Below, piece after piece: positions 8,104 through 16,317 of a stretch of 64,000 nt of DNA (positions are counted from its first letter, which is position 1; each line of letters starts with the position of its first letter). The stretch lies in contig JAHBYU010000008.1 of assembly GCA_019635775.1 (NCBI GenBank), forward strand, positions 1 through 64,000. Reading direction: 5' to 3'. The notes under the pieces are model-generated. The model had not been told where the DNA came from. It saw only the letters and a program-made list of their open reading frames with translations, and did no database searches. The DNA comes from Rhizobiaceae bacterium (lineage in GTDB: Bacteria > Pseudomonadota > Alphaproteobacteria > Rhizobiales > Rhizobiaceae). Position numbers and translations under genes: made by a program.

Positions 8104-9351
8104 ATGACTAACCCCGTACCTGCATTCTGGCAGGAGGCCCCTGTAGCCGAGCCGCAGGAAGCGGATCGCCTGGCAGCGCTGGATCAATTGGATCTGCTCG
8201 ACACGCCCCGAGATGGCTCCTTCGATCGTATAGTTCGGCTGATTCAGAATATCTTCAATGTGCCGACCGGTTTGGTGTCACTGATGGACGGCCACCGACA
8301 GTGGCACCTGGCGTGTTCCAGCGGCATGGATGGCGAGGCGGAAAGAAAGGACACGTTCTGTCAGTATCCCGTCGTCACCGGCCGATCGCTCGTCGTACGG
8401 GATGCGACCCAGGATCCAGTGTTCGCGCTGAATCCTCATGTTCTGGCAGAAAACGGAATCCGCTTCTACGCCGGAGTTCCTCTCAAGACGCATGAAGGAC
8501 ACACCATCGGCACCGTATGCGCGGTTGGAACGGAGCCTCGCGAGTTTGACGCTCGTGAACTACAAATTCTCACCGATCTCGCCGACATGACCATGGGCGA
8601 GATCGAGCTACGCCAGCAGGCCGCCACGGATGTGCTGACCGGGCTGCTGTCCCGGCGCGAATTCAAAGATCGTGCAACTCACGCAGTGATGCTGGGGCTC
8701 CGCCATAAGTATCCCGTGTCATGCGCGGTGATCGATGTTGACCACTTCAAGCTGGTCAACGACACGCACGGCCACGCGATAGGCGATAAAGTCCTGCACC
8801 AGATCGCCGGGGCATGCCAAAACGAGCTGCGTTCCACGGATATTCTCGGGCGGCTAGGCGGCGAAGAGTTTGCTGCGATCTTGCCTCACACAACGCTCGC
8901 TCAAGCAGTGGACGTTGCCGAGAAGCTTCGCAAGGCCGTCAAGAGGATCCAGGTACAATCGGAGAACGTCATCATCAAGGTCACCGCCAGCATCGGGATC
9001 GCTGCGCTGGGCACCGAGGCCGGGGACCTGGACACATTGTTGGCTGAGGCCGACAAAGCACTTTACGAGGCAAAGGATCAGGGTCGCGATCGTTGCATAA
9101 GCGCTCGCACGGCAGTCATGGCCGGACGACGCCGACGGGTTCTCAAAGGCGGGCGTATAGTTTTCAACAACCGGTTTTCGGCGATCGACTGCACCATTCG
9201 GTCACTGGGGGACGAAGGCGCCGGAATTGACGTGTGGAATGCCCATGACATTCCCGAAAAGTTCACGCTCGTTATCGCCCCTGAGAATGTCGAGAGGCAA
9301 TGCCTTGTCGCAAGCCGAGCAGAGAAGCATCTTGAGGTTCAGTTCTGTTGA
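8104..9351 (+). CDS. GAF-GGDEF-PilZ diguanylate cyclase
   Basis: A 415-residue signalling protein without membrane segments. An N-terminal GAF-type sensor domain (about residues 30-165, with the C-x-Y-P and GVPLKT strings of this family) is followed by a GGDEF domain (about 170-330). The catalytic loop is GGEEF at 252-256, preceded by the RSTD product-inhibition site at 243-246. FDxxKxxND-type nucleotide-binding residues (DVDHFKLVND) are intact. It should therefore make cyclic di-GMP from two GTP with feedback control. A short C-terminal PilZ-like region begins with RRRRVLKGGR at about 342 but has a degenerate second motif, so c-di-GMP binding there is uncertain. The gene is monocistronic and a terminator follows at 9578. 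Confidence 0.9.
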   Translation: MTNPVPAFWQEAPVAEPQEADRLAALDQLDLLDTPRDGSFDRIVRLIQNIFNVPTGLVSLMDGHRQWHLACSSGMDGEAERKDTFCQYPVVTGRSLVVRDATQDPVFALNPHVLAENGIRFYAGVPLKTHEGHTIGTVCAVGTEPREFDARELQILTDLADMTMGEIELRQQAATDVLTGLLSRREFKDRATHAVMLGLRHKYPVSCAVIDVDHFKLVNDTHGHAIGDKVLHQIAGACQNELRSTDILGRLGGEEFAAILPHTTLAQAVDVAEKLRKAVKRIQVQSENVIIKVTASIGIAALGTEAGDLDTLLAEADKALYEAKDQGRDRCISARTAVMAGRRRRVLKGGRIVFNNRFSAIDCTIRSLGDEGAGIDVWNAHDIPEKFTLVIAPENVERQCLVASRAEKHLEVQFC

Positions 9352-9577
9352 CTGGCCCACTAGCGACCAACGCGCGAAAGTCTGAAGTCTGCTTCGACGT
9401 CGCATGACCGCAACGTCTATGTCAGGCTTCCCGGCGGTGAGCACCGACACAGGTTTCTGCTGACGACCACCTGCAGCTTCTGGCCGCAAGCCTCGCGCAA
9501 TCTATGACTGCTACATTGGAAGCAATCTCAGGCATGCACTGCCGCCGATCCCGCCCGAAAGGCGGCAAAGACTTAGA

Positions 9578-9608
9578 AGCCCGCCATGGTTCGCCTGGCG
9601 GGCTTTTT
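9578..9608 (+). terminator. Rho-independent terminator
   Basis: The perfect 9-base stem AGCCCGCCA / TGGCGGGCT (9578-9586 and 9596-9604) is followed by a short T run. It lies about 225 bases after the diguanylate cyclase stop and fits an intrinsic terminator on the plus strand. The stretch 9352-9577 before it has no convincing gene. Confidence 0.75.
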
Positions 9609-9679
9609 CGTGCCTTGCCACTGGATGCTTGGTGTCGCGGTCTGTGTAGCCGGCTGGCGGCGCCGGCACTTTTAACGCA

Positions 9680-9731
9680 AGGCAGCTGCTCGCTGGGAAA
9701 GAAGCCCCCGCCCTGTCCCAGCGAGCTGCCT
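9680..9731. repeat. Long imperfect hairpin in a non-coding stretch
   Basis: The arms AGGCAGCT-GCT-CGCTGGGA (9680-9698) and TCCCAGCGAGCTGCCT (9716-9731) pair over 16 bases with a single 3-base bulge. There is no T run, so it is not a standard terminator. It sits in the 9609-10128 gap, where I find no convincing gene. It could be an RNA structure, a REP-like palindrome or part of an untranslated region. Confidence 0.5.
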
Positions 9732-10128
9732 GCGGACCACAGGATTGACTGAGCAAACGATGTGCCAGGCTGTTCTGTCGCAAAAAGACACAGGAAGCAG
9801 CTTGTGGCGATGTCCTACTCGATCGGCCTGTAGCCGATTGGGGCAGCAGATCATTTCGGGCCGCTTGAAGAGCTGGCCCTCCCAATGATCTACCGCCGGT
9901 TTCCCCAAGCGCATAATCATCGTTGGAATAGGACACTCGCCGCCCCTCCAGACGCCTCCGGAACTTTTGACGCCGCAACAGAGTTCGGACGACTTGAGAG
10001 GAGTGGCGATGGCCTGGTGGCGTTGTTTATTCGCTGAGATTTTGCCGACCTGGCACGAGCGACGCCTCGTTGGCGGCCGCGAAACCCACAGCGACGACAC
10101 ACTCCATCGTTTCCGAAGGAGAATTGCT

Positions 10129-10416
10129 ATGAGTGACCAGAAGCAACCGGCGCGAGACGTTCGAGACGATCCGGCTCCGAATCCCGAAGGGCCGGCGCCG
10201 GGACAAAAGCCGCCGATAGAAATTCCGCCTGGCTCAGAACATGTCCCGGTAAGAACACCGGACAAAGATCCCGACCCGGTCGGAGTGGTACCCAAGACCG
10301 CGGGTGAGCCCCAACCCGGCCCGGATACATCCAACAGTCCGCTCGCAAACCGTGACATTGAAGGGCCAAGAAAGAGCGGCACAACCCCTCGGCCAACGGA
10401 CAAGCCGGCCCAATGA
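10129..10416 (+). CDS. Small proline-rich hypothetical protein
   Basis: A 95-residue hydrophilic protein rich in Pro, Asp, Glu and Lys, starting MSDQKQPARDVRDD. It has no signal peptide, membrane segment or recognisable fold and is probably disordered. The ATG at 10129 has a good GAAGGAGA site 8 bases upstream; the frame is open further upstream, but that part lacks a site and looks like non-coding sequence. It overlaps the next gene by four bases (ATGA), so the two are translationally coupled. Small disordered proteins like this are common and unannotated in rhizobia; I assign no function. Confidence 0.6.
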   Translation: MSDQKQPARDVRDDPAPNPEGPAPGQKPPIEIPPGSEHVPVRTPDKDPDPVGVVPKTAGEPQPGPDTSNSPLANRDIEGPRKSGTTPRPTDKPAQ

Positions 10417-10838
10417 CCATGGTCAGAACAGGAAGGTGTCAGTGCGGTGAAGTCCGCTTTGAAGTGTCTGGCGATCCGCTAAGGGTCGGACTGTGCCATT
10501 GCACCGACTGCCGCCAGACCAGCGGTTCCGCCTTCACCCTGTTCGCCGTCTGGCCTCGAAGTCAGTTCCGCACAGCCTCTCACGTTGCGACCTATCGCGG
10601 TCGCTCGTTCTGTCCGCGGTGCGGTAGCCGGGTGTTTTCGCTGCGGCCGGACGAAGCCGAGATCATGGTCGGCTCCCTCGACGACCCCCCTTCCAACCTG
10701 GTGCCTACTTACGAGATCTGGACACCTCGCCGCGAGAGCTGGCTTCATGGCATGCCTTGGGCAGATCAGTACGCGGGCGATCGAACTGACGAGTCGGGTA
10801 CTTGGCGCGAGTCTCACAAGGAGGGGGCTCGGCAGTAG
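10413..10838 (+). CDS. GFA/CENP-V family zinc protein
   Basis: A 141-residue protein of the glutathione-dependent formaldehyde-activating (GFA/CENP-V) family. Zinc-ligand motifs are all present: CQCGEV near the N-terminus, CHCTDCRQTSG in the middle, and CPRCGSRVF. The family binds two zinc ions; some members react with S-hydroxymethylglutathione, but most have no proven reaction, and I infer only the fold. It overlaps the preceding proline-rich gene by four bases and is the last gene of that pair. No formaldehyde-oxidation genes (adhC or fghA type) are adjacent, so a general role is as likely as formaldehyde detoxification. Confidence 0.8.
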   Translation: MTMVRTGRCQCGEVRFEVSGDPLRVGLCHCTDCRQTSGSAFTLFAVWPRSQFRTASHVATYRGRSFCPRCGSRVFSLRPDEAEIMVGSLDDPPSNLVPTYEIWTPRRESWLHGMPWADQYAGDRTDESGTWRESHKEGARQ

Positions 10839-11104
10839 TGATTGTCATTGCCAGGCACGACGACAGACTGTCGGACAGACGGTGCAGCGGAAACCCGTAA
10901 CCCGCAGCGTTCCGGGCTTTAGACAAACATCCGTCCGCCAACATCGCCTGAAAGCCGCCAAGTCTGTCCGCCAAACAGCCATGACACACGGTATTGTGCC
11001 GCGTTTACAATCACTTACCGACAGACTGCGTTTGGGAAGATGGCGGTGTGGTCAGTCTTGTGCGAACCGGTCTCGAGTGAAAATTCACTGTTGAACGGGA
11101 ATTT

Positions 11105-11233
11105 GCAGGGAATTTTGAGTAATCGAACGGTTTTTTGCGGTTGTTTCAGGTGTAAGCCGCTGAAATCAAGCCGATATCGCAGGGTTGGAAAGTCTGGATC
11201 GCAGGGAATTTTCTGCGACATGCAGGGAATTTT
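11105..11233. repeat. Three direct copies of GCAGGGAATTTT
   Basis: The 12-mer GCAGGGAATTTT occurs at 11105-11116, 11201-11212 and 11222-11233, with a shorter GCAGGG at 11179. The block lies in an otherwise gene-poor 10839-11250 stretch, just before the hypothetical gene at 11251. I have seen similar short-phrase repeats in rhizobial intergenic DNA, but this recollection was not checked. A regulatory role is possible but unsupported. Confidence 0.55.
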
Positions 11234-11250
11234 TTCGAGATTGCAGTGAA

Positions 11251-12093
11251 GTGAAACGCGCGGGAGCGTTGTGCGGATTGGCCTCCCGCGTATTGGCGGT
11301 CCACCAAGCTGCGGATTGCCGTTGGCAGTTGGAGCTGCGACACGCTATCAAAGCCGCCATTGAAACCCTCACTCAGGATTTTCACGGTCGGGCGATGTAC
11401 CAACTCAACCAGATGGAAGGCGCGCTGAACGCTCTTTTGAGCGGCAAGCCGAGTTCGGCCCGGAAGCGGCTTGGCTCCCCGATACCGAAGGCGCTGAAGA
11501 CGCAGATCAAACGGTTGCTCGAAATCGACCGGGAGCGCGCCCGTACCCGGAATGATGCGGGCGAAAACGACGGCGTCGCCTTTTTCGACGTGCTGCCCGA
11601 CGGCAAAGGCTCCGAAGCTCAATACGATGCGTTCGGCGCCACCTGCCTTGCCGTTGGCCTGCAGATGTTGCGGTTCGGTTTCAAGCAGCGTGAGGTGGTC
11701 GGCAAGATGGCCGCAGTTCGGCGTTCTCTTCGAGAGGTGCACGCGCGGCTGATGAAGGATGTGGCCGTGGAGGGGCCGACCTACGATATTCACAACGCGG
11801 CGAACCTGCCCCGAAAGCGAGGTGGTCGCAATCCGGACACGAATACTGCCGACGTCAGCTGGTTCCTGGTTGTCGATGCGGTGGAAGACGCTGACGGGGC
11901 TTCGCCGGAGGGGCATGGCGACCGCAGGCATAAAACGGCGACATGTCGGGGCTGGGAAGACCTGATGCGTTTTCTACAGCAGATCATTCCGCATGAGCGG
12001 CCAGGCGTCTTCGTCCTGGAGATATCCGAGCCTATGGTGCGCATGAGCGAGCTTCTGGACGCGCAGCCAGTCCGTCGGCGGGGCCGCAGTTGA
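11251..12093 (+). CDS. Hypothetical protein of an accessory block
   Basis: An approximately 280-residue, mostly helical, basic protein I do not recognise. The frame opens at an ATG at 11185, but its first 22 codons translate the GCAGGGAATTTT repeat block, so a start at the GTG at 11251 or later is more plausible. Visible features are a helical region with a QLNQMEGALNALL segment near residue 50, a basic KALKTQIKRLLEIDRERARTR stretch, and a Cys- and Trp-containing C-terminal part. There is no signal peptide or membrane helix. It lies 258 bases before the ParB-methyltransferase gene on the same strand and may belong to the same mobile module. Confidence 0.45.
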   Translation: MKRAGALCGLASRVLAVHQAADCRWQLELRHAIKAAIETLTQDFHGRAMYQLNQMEGALNALLSGKPSSARKRLGSPIPKALKTQIKRLLEIDRERARTRNDAGENDGVAFFDVLPDGKGSEAQYDAFGATCLAVGLQMLRFGFKQREVVGKMAAVRRSLREVHARLMKDVAVEGPTYDIHNAANLPRKRGGRNPDTNTADVSWFLVVDAVEDADGASPEGHGDRRHKTATCRGWEDLMRFLQQIIPHERPGVFVLEISEPMVRMSELLDAQPVRRRGRS

Positions 12094-12253
12094 GAGGTGA
12101 TTGGCGCTCTGTGGGTCAGCCCGAGAGCCTTTGACCCCGTCTCTATATACTGGCCACTCCTTATCGCAGGTTGCCGCTGCCGCCCTGCCCTGCTTCAGTC
12201 TTTGGTTCGATTGGCGCAAGTGACCCGCGTGCGATTGACGGCGCTTTTTGTAT

Positions 12254-12337
12254 CCCTTATATGGGTTTCCTTCTCCCCTGATGCGCCACTGTTTTGCAAC
12301 GGGGATTGTTAAAGTTGTTTTGTAACCCTTTATAGGG
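12254..12337. promoter_or_regulatory. Pair of CCC-N6-GGG dyads before the methyltransferase gene
   Basis: Two similar dyads, CCCTTATATGGG (12254-12265) and CCCTTTATAGGG (12326-12337), lie upstream of the ATG at 12352; the second ends 14 bases before it. Each is nearly self-complementary, and the longer flanks (ATCCC...GGGTT and AACCC...GGGAT) make them inverted copies of one another. This is the layout of a repressor operator pair, but no known motif is recognised. Confidence 0.4.
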
Positions 12338-12351
12338 ATTAGGTAAGTGTC

Positions 12352-13704
12352 ATGACCAAAGCAAAGCTTGGCGGTCTCAACCACGAACTGAAGATCGAGT
12401 ACCTCCCTATCGCGACGCTGAAGGCGGACGAGCGTAATGCGCGCACGCATTCACCAAAGCAGATCGCGCAGATTGCCGCCTCGATAGAGCAGTTCGGCTT
12501 CAACAACCCGGTGCTGATCGCTGCCGACAATCTGATCATTGCCGGACATGGGCGCGTGCAGGCTTTGAAGTTGCTCGGAGAAACGATGACGCCGATTCTA
12601 CGCCTTGAGCATCTGAACGAGGTGGAGAGGCGCGCTTATGCGCTGGCCGAGAACCGGCTTGCGGAATTGGCGGGGTGGGATCGGGACATCCTGCGTATAG
12701 AACTTCAGGCGCTTGCCGCGCTCGATATTCCATTCGATCTTGAGATCACCGGCTTCGAAACGAGTGAACTCGACAACCTGCTCGACGGCGGCATCGATGA
12801 ACAGGATCCCGCCGACCGGCAGTTTGAGCCGAAGCATGGCGCCGCCATCACCAATGTCGGCGACATATGGGTGCTGGGAGACCACCGGCTTTCGTGTGCG
12901 GATGCCTGTATTACGGGAAGCTATGCCGGGCTGATGCAGGGCGAGCGCGCCCGAATGGTATTTTGCGATCCGCCTTTCAATGTAAAGATTGACGGCCACG
13001 TCAGCGGGCTTGGAACCCGACGACACCGCGAGTTTGTGGCTGCCTCGGGCGAAATGAGCGACAGCGACTTCTGTCGCTTTCTGGCCGACAGCCTCGGCGC
13101 CATGGCCGGTAACGTCATGGACGGTGGCATCTGCTATGTCTGCATGGACTGGCGCCATGCCGGGCTGCTTGCCGATGTAGGCTCGACAACCTTCTCCGAG
13201 CTGAAAAACATCGTGGTCTGGAACAAGACCAATGCGGGAATGGGCTCCTTCTACCGTTCGAAGCACGAGTTCATCTTCGTCTTCAAGGTCGGGCGTGCGC
13301 GACACATCAACAATTTTGGCCTCGGCGAGAAGGGCCGCTACCGCACCAATGTGTGGGACTATCCGGGCGTGAACGCGTTCGGCAAGGGCCGCGATGATGC
13401 CCTTGGCATGCATCCCACCGTCAAGAACTGCGCCATGGTCTGTGATGCGATCAAGGATGTCAGCCGACGCGGCGAAATTGTTCTGGACGGCTTTGGCGGG
13501 TCGGGCACGACGTTGATCGCTGCCCAGAAGACCGGCAGACGGGCGCGGTTGCTGGAGCTTGACCCTCTTTACTGCGACGTGATCTGCCGGCGCTTTCTCA
13601 CCATGACCGGCATCCAGCCCGTTCATGCTGCCAGCGGCAGGACGTTCCGGGAGATGGAACGCAGCACCATCAACAACACACCCTTACAGCAACAGGAGGT
13701 CTAG
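12352..13704 (+). CDS. ParB-domain DNA methyltransferase
   Basis: A 450-residue fusion. Residues 15-110 form a ParB/sulfiredoxin-like domain (ERNARTHSPKQIAQIAASI and IIAGHGRVQALKLLG). The rest is a DNA adenine or N4-cytosine methyltransferase with the catalytic DPPF motif at 206-209 and the S-adenosylmethionine motif FGGSGTT at 381-387. This catalytic-before-SAM motif order is that of the beta class. Such ParB-methylase fusions are typical orphan methyltransferases of prophages and integrative elements, where they protect or mark the element's DNA. It is followed directly by two DUF5681 genes, the first starting at the base after its stop codon. The target sequence is unknown. Confidence 0.87.
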   Translation: MTKAKLGGLNHELKIEYLPIATLKADERNARTHSPKQIAQIAASIEQFGFNNPVLIAADNLIIAGHGRVQALKLLGETMTPILRLEHLNEVERRAYALAENRLAELAGWDRDILRIELQALAALDIPFDLEITGFETSELDNLLDGGIDEQDPADRQFEPKHGAAITNVGDIWVLGDHRLSCADACITGSYAGLMQGERARMVFCDPPFNVKIDGHVSGLGTRRHREFVAASGEMSDSDFCRFLADSLGAMAGNVMDGGICYVCMDWRHAGLLADVGSTTFSELKNIVVWNKTNAGMGSFYRSKHEFIFVFKVGRARHINNFGLGEKGRYRTNVWDYPGVNAFGKGRDDALGMHPTVKNCAMVCDAIKDVSRRGEIVLDGFGGSGTTLIAAQKTGRRARLLELDPLYCDVICRRFLTMTGIQPVHAASGRTFREMERSTINNTPLQQQEV

Positions 13705-14142
13705 ATGCCGAAGAACGACGATACATTCGACGATGTCGGCTATGGCCGGCCGCCGAAGGCAACACGCTTCACGAAGGGCAACAATTTTGGCCAGCGCAAG
13801 CGAAGGCGTCGGCGCAGTCATCGTTCAGCGTTCGATTCCTTCGAGGTGGTGCTCAACCATCGCATCCGACTGACCATCAATGGAGAGCCGCACCATATCA
13901 CGATCGGCGAGGCCATGTTGCTCAAGCTGCGAGAGCTCGCCCTGTCTGGAAACCGCCGGGCGATAGCCAAGGTCCAGAAGCTGCAGAACGCGCTGCCACC
14001 CTCGCCCGAAGACCATGCGGCCGAAATGGAAAAGTGGGAGCGCGCGAGATTGTCAGTCCGGCTTAAGTTCCAGCGATATGTTGAACGAATGAAGGCTGAG
14101 GACGCAGCGGCAAAGAAGGAGGCGGGCGGTGAAGGATCCTGA
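13705..14142 (+). CDS. DUF5681 domain protein (first copy)
   Basis: A 145-residue basic protein. The N-terminal DUF5681 signature is visible as VGYGRPPKATRFTKGNNFGQRKRRRRR, followed by a helical region with GEAMLLKLRELALSGNRRAIAKVQKLQ and a charged C-terminal tail. DUF5681 proteins are small, Lys/Arg/Gly-rich and common on alphaproteobacterial mobile elements; their function is unknown, and the arginine cluster hints at nucleic-acid binding. The ATG follows the methyltransferase stop without a gap, and a GGAGG site lies inside the end of that gene. It overlaps the next gene by 14 bases, so the three are one operon. Confidence 0.72.
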   Translation: MPKNDDTFDDVGYGRPPKATRFTKGNNFGQRKRRRRRSHRSAFDSFEVVLNHRIRLTINGEPHHITIGEAMLLKLRELALSGNRRAIAKVQKLQNALPPSPEDHAAEMEKWERARLSVRLKFQRYVERMKAEDAAAKKEAGGEGS

Positions 14143-14620
14143 TGATGACAGCATCGGCTACGGTCGCCCGCCGCGACACCATCAGTGGAAGAAGGGTCAA
14201 TCCGGAAATCCGACAGGGTCAAAGCGCGCAGGCCTGTTCGATCATGTGCGCGAAATCTTTGCTGAAGAGATGCCGGAGACTGCCGGCCTGAAGAAGCCGA
14301 ATGTACGTTCACTGATGTACTTCCGGCTCTGCATCGAAGGCATCAAGGGCAAGAACGCCTCGCTCTTCAAGGCGATCGACCTTGCCATCGACCATGAGGC
14401 GCAAGCCAGGGTACGGCGCGAGCCTCGCTATCTCGACATGGCAGCGATCCGGCGAGAGCTGGCCAGGAAGTTGGGCACCAAGGAGCGAACCGGGGATGGC
14501 GCCACCGCCCCGGTCAATCGACGTTCAGCAAAGGAGCGGCGGGCCGAAGACCGAAGCATCGAAAAGGAAGTCAATCGCATCATGCGCGATCGAAAGAAGG
14601 CAAAGCAGGCGAAATCTTAG
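14129..14620 (+). CDS. DUF5681 domain protein (second copy)
   Basis: A 163-residue protein starting at a GTG with AAGGAGG seven bases upstream, overlapping the previous gene by 14 bases. The DUF5681 signature IGYGRPPRHHQWKKGQSGNPTGS is at the N-terminus, and a helical middle and a very basic C-terminus (RIMRDRKKAKQAKS) follow. It is a diverged paralogue of the preceding gene and the last of the methyltransferase-DUF5681-DUF5681 operon. Function is unknown; its role is probably tied to the methyltransferase or to the mobile element that brought them. The following 278 bases contain nothing I can assign. Confidence 0.72.
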   Translation: MKDPDDDSIGYGRPPRHHQWKKGQSGNPTGSKRAGLFDHVREIFAEEMPETAGLKKPNVRSLMYFRLCIEGIKGKNASLFKAIDLAIDHEAQARVRREPRYLDMAAIRRELARKLGTKERTGDGATAPVNRRSAKERRAEDRSIEKEVNRIMRDRKKAKQAKS

Positions 14621-14898
14621 TCCAGGTCGCCGCAGGTCGACACGACAGCAAACTACGGCGCAGCTGGTCGCCCGGGTATATGAGCGGTTAGCATAACGCC
14701 CAACTGTCGATCCTACAGCAGTGCGGCTTGTGCAAGATACGACCCTGCGCAACGATCATCTGCCCGGTAAAACGACAAAGCACAAATTTACTGAGAAGTC
14801 TGCGGACACAATGTGTTCGCCTGGCACCGCTGCATCAGGCTGGAAGTGTATGTTCGGTTTGGCAAAGTGGAGGACGGGCGTCAGTACCGCCCCGATCT

Positions 14899-15861
14899 TC
14901 ATCGCGTCCGCTCAATCAGCCAGTCGAATAGCCCGACAAAAATTGCCTTGCCGGCGAGAATTTGATCCGTCCACAGATGCAGATGGCGATCGGCAGGCAG
15001 TTGAAGCTTGCCGCCGGCATCGTGGCACACGAAAAAGAACCGCTCGCAGCTTCCATCGCGGTCAAACCGGCCGCGATAATCATCAAGCTCGGCCTGGCTG
15101 GTGCCCGTCTTGACCTGAACCCAGGCCGTCTCCCCGGTAACCGGTTGCTCAAGGATGAGGTCGACATCGGGCATGTTTTTGCCGAGAACGCTCGTGCGTC
15201 GCCAGCCACCCCTGGTAAACACCAGATCGACCAGCGTCTCGAATTCCCGCCAGTCGAGATTGCGGATCATCGAAACGGCGATCTCCTGCATTCTGTCCTG
15301 CAGCTCGATCGCCCTTTCATGCAAGGGATCCTGTTCGCCACGGATACGGCGCAGGAGGTAGTCCACCTCCCCTACCTTGCAGATTGTCATCCGGTAGCTC
15401 GCCACCCGCGTCAGCGCCGAACTCAGGCTCCGCACGGTAAGCGCCTCGCCCGCAAGGCTTTGTCTGTGCCAGCCGTCCAGTGTTTTACGCATTCGCGCCG
15501 GGCGGTCCGGTCCAGCATCGGGCAACGCGACGACCTCCGGATCCGTGAGGCACCACCACAGATGTCCGTCGGCAAATGTGATCCATAGAGTATCGGCATC
15601 CAGTTCATAAAAGTCGCGAACTTCGCGAACGCCCTGACTTAGCCCCGACGGCGTCCGCCCCGTCTGTTCGAGCGCCGTCCGTGCTGCTTTCCAATCTCCC
15701 TGAACACACAGTTCATGTGCGATCTCGCGATACCCGAATGGGACAACTCCGTCGGCAATAGCATCCGATGCCCACGCGCCGCCGGGTCCAAGTTTGATGT
15801 AGCGAACATGCTTCGGTTCAAGGCGCACCATGGCAATCACCCTGCATACAATCAGTGACAT
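14899..15861 (-). CDS. Mrr-like restriction endonuclease domain protein
   Basis: A 320-residue protein whose C-terminal third is a PD-(D/E)xK nuclease of the Mrr type. Candidate catalytic residues are E208 in DWREFETLV, D234 in MPDVDLIL and Q249-V-K251 in WVQVKTG, in the correct order and spacing for the E-D-QxK arrangement. The N-terminal 180 residues are unrecognised and probably give target or partner specificity. The start may be this ATG at 15861 or the ATG at 15831 (MVRLEPKH), which would place the whole operator-like repeat upstream. It is divergent from an XRE regulator, which suggests a controlled restriction or type IV-like defence gene. No dedicated methyltransferase is immediately adjacent. 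Confidence 0.72.
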   Translation of the reverse strand: MSLIVCRVIAMVRLEPKHVRYIKLGPGGAWASDAIADGVVPFGYREIAHELCVQGDWKAARTALEQTGRTPSGLSQGVREVRDFYELDADTLWITFADGHLWWCLTDPEVVALPDAGPDRPARMRKTLDGWHRQSLAGEALTVRSLSSALTRVASYRMTICKVGEVDYLLRRIRGEQDPLHERAIELQDRMQEIAVSMIRNLDWREFETLVDLVFTRGGWRRTSVLGKNMPDVDLILEQPVTGETAWVQVKTGTSQAELDDYRGRFDRDGSCERFFFVCHDAGGKLQLPADRHLHLWTDQILAGKAIFVGLFDWLIERTR

Positions 15862-15916
15862 GCAACAGCGCTCTGGTTGAGCTTGAAGTCAAGCTCATTG
15901 TCACTGATCGTCTGTA
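15843..15916. promoter_or_regulatory. Operator-like inverted repeats between nuclease and XRE genes
   Basis: A 19-base element, TGTCACTGATCGTCTGTAG, at 15899-15917 recurs in inverted orientation at about 15842-15860 with three mismatches; the outer ten bases TGTCACTGAT are perfect in both. Between them lies a perfect 18-base palindrome, GAGCTTGA-AG-TCAAGCTC (15879-15896). The arrangement spans the start of the nuclease gene and the 5' side of the XRE gene. It fits autoregulatory control by a C-protein-like repressor or activator. Confidence 0.6.
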
Positions 15917-15950
15917 GACCGAATGACTACATCCCGCGAACCGTCGTTAT

Positions 15951-16154
15951 GTGGACATTCGCGCGCGCCTTGCACGGAATTTGCGGAAGCTGCGACAGGA
16001 GAAAGGCCTGTCGCAGGAGGAGTTCGCATTCGAGGCAAATATCCACCGCACCTATATTAGCGATCTCGAACGCGCCTCACGCAACCCCACCATCACGATC
16101 ATCGAGAAGCTCGCAAAGGCCTTGGATGTGAAGCCAGGAAAACTGCTGGATTGA
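15951..16154 (+). CDS. XRE-family regulator, C-protein-like
   Basis: A 67-residue single-domain Cro/C1-type helix-turn-helix protein. The DNA-binding region is LRQEKGLSQEEFAFEANIHRTYISDLERASRNPTI, with the second helix (IHRTYISDLE) as recognition helix. Size and sequence match restriction-modification controller (C) proteins and short XRE regulators of genomic islands. It is transcribed away from the Mrr-like nuclease gene, with paired inverted repeats in between, so it most likely times or represses nuclease expression and its own. The translation start at 15951 follows TGTGG without a strong ribosome binding site. Confidence 0.82.
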   Translation: MDIRARLARNLRKLRQEKGLSQEEFAFEANIHRTYISDLERASRNPTITIIEKLAKALDVKPGKLLD

Positions 16155-16317
16155 ACTTGGGCCTCAAGACCGTTGGTGAATTCGGAAGACATGACAGCTA
16201 TTGCTCCATCGGGCCACAGAATCGACATTACGAGTGATCTTGTGACCAGTCAGGGTGTTTGCGTCTATCAAATGACGACTACAAGCGGTGTCGCAAAGCT
16301 AGTGTCGGTATCCGCAA

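Noticed and set aside
9960-10000. Possible EcfG-type stress promoter (GGAAC then GTT) before the proline-rich gene
   Set aside because: The -10 half lacks the CGTT form and the spacing is at the limit, so it is not better than chance.
12598-13626. 342-codon minus-strand frame opposite the methyltransferase
   Set aside because: The plus strand has DPPF and FGGSGTT in the right order; the opposite frame has no recognisable motif.
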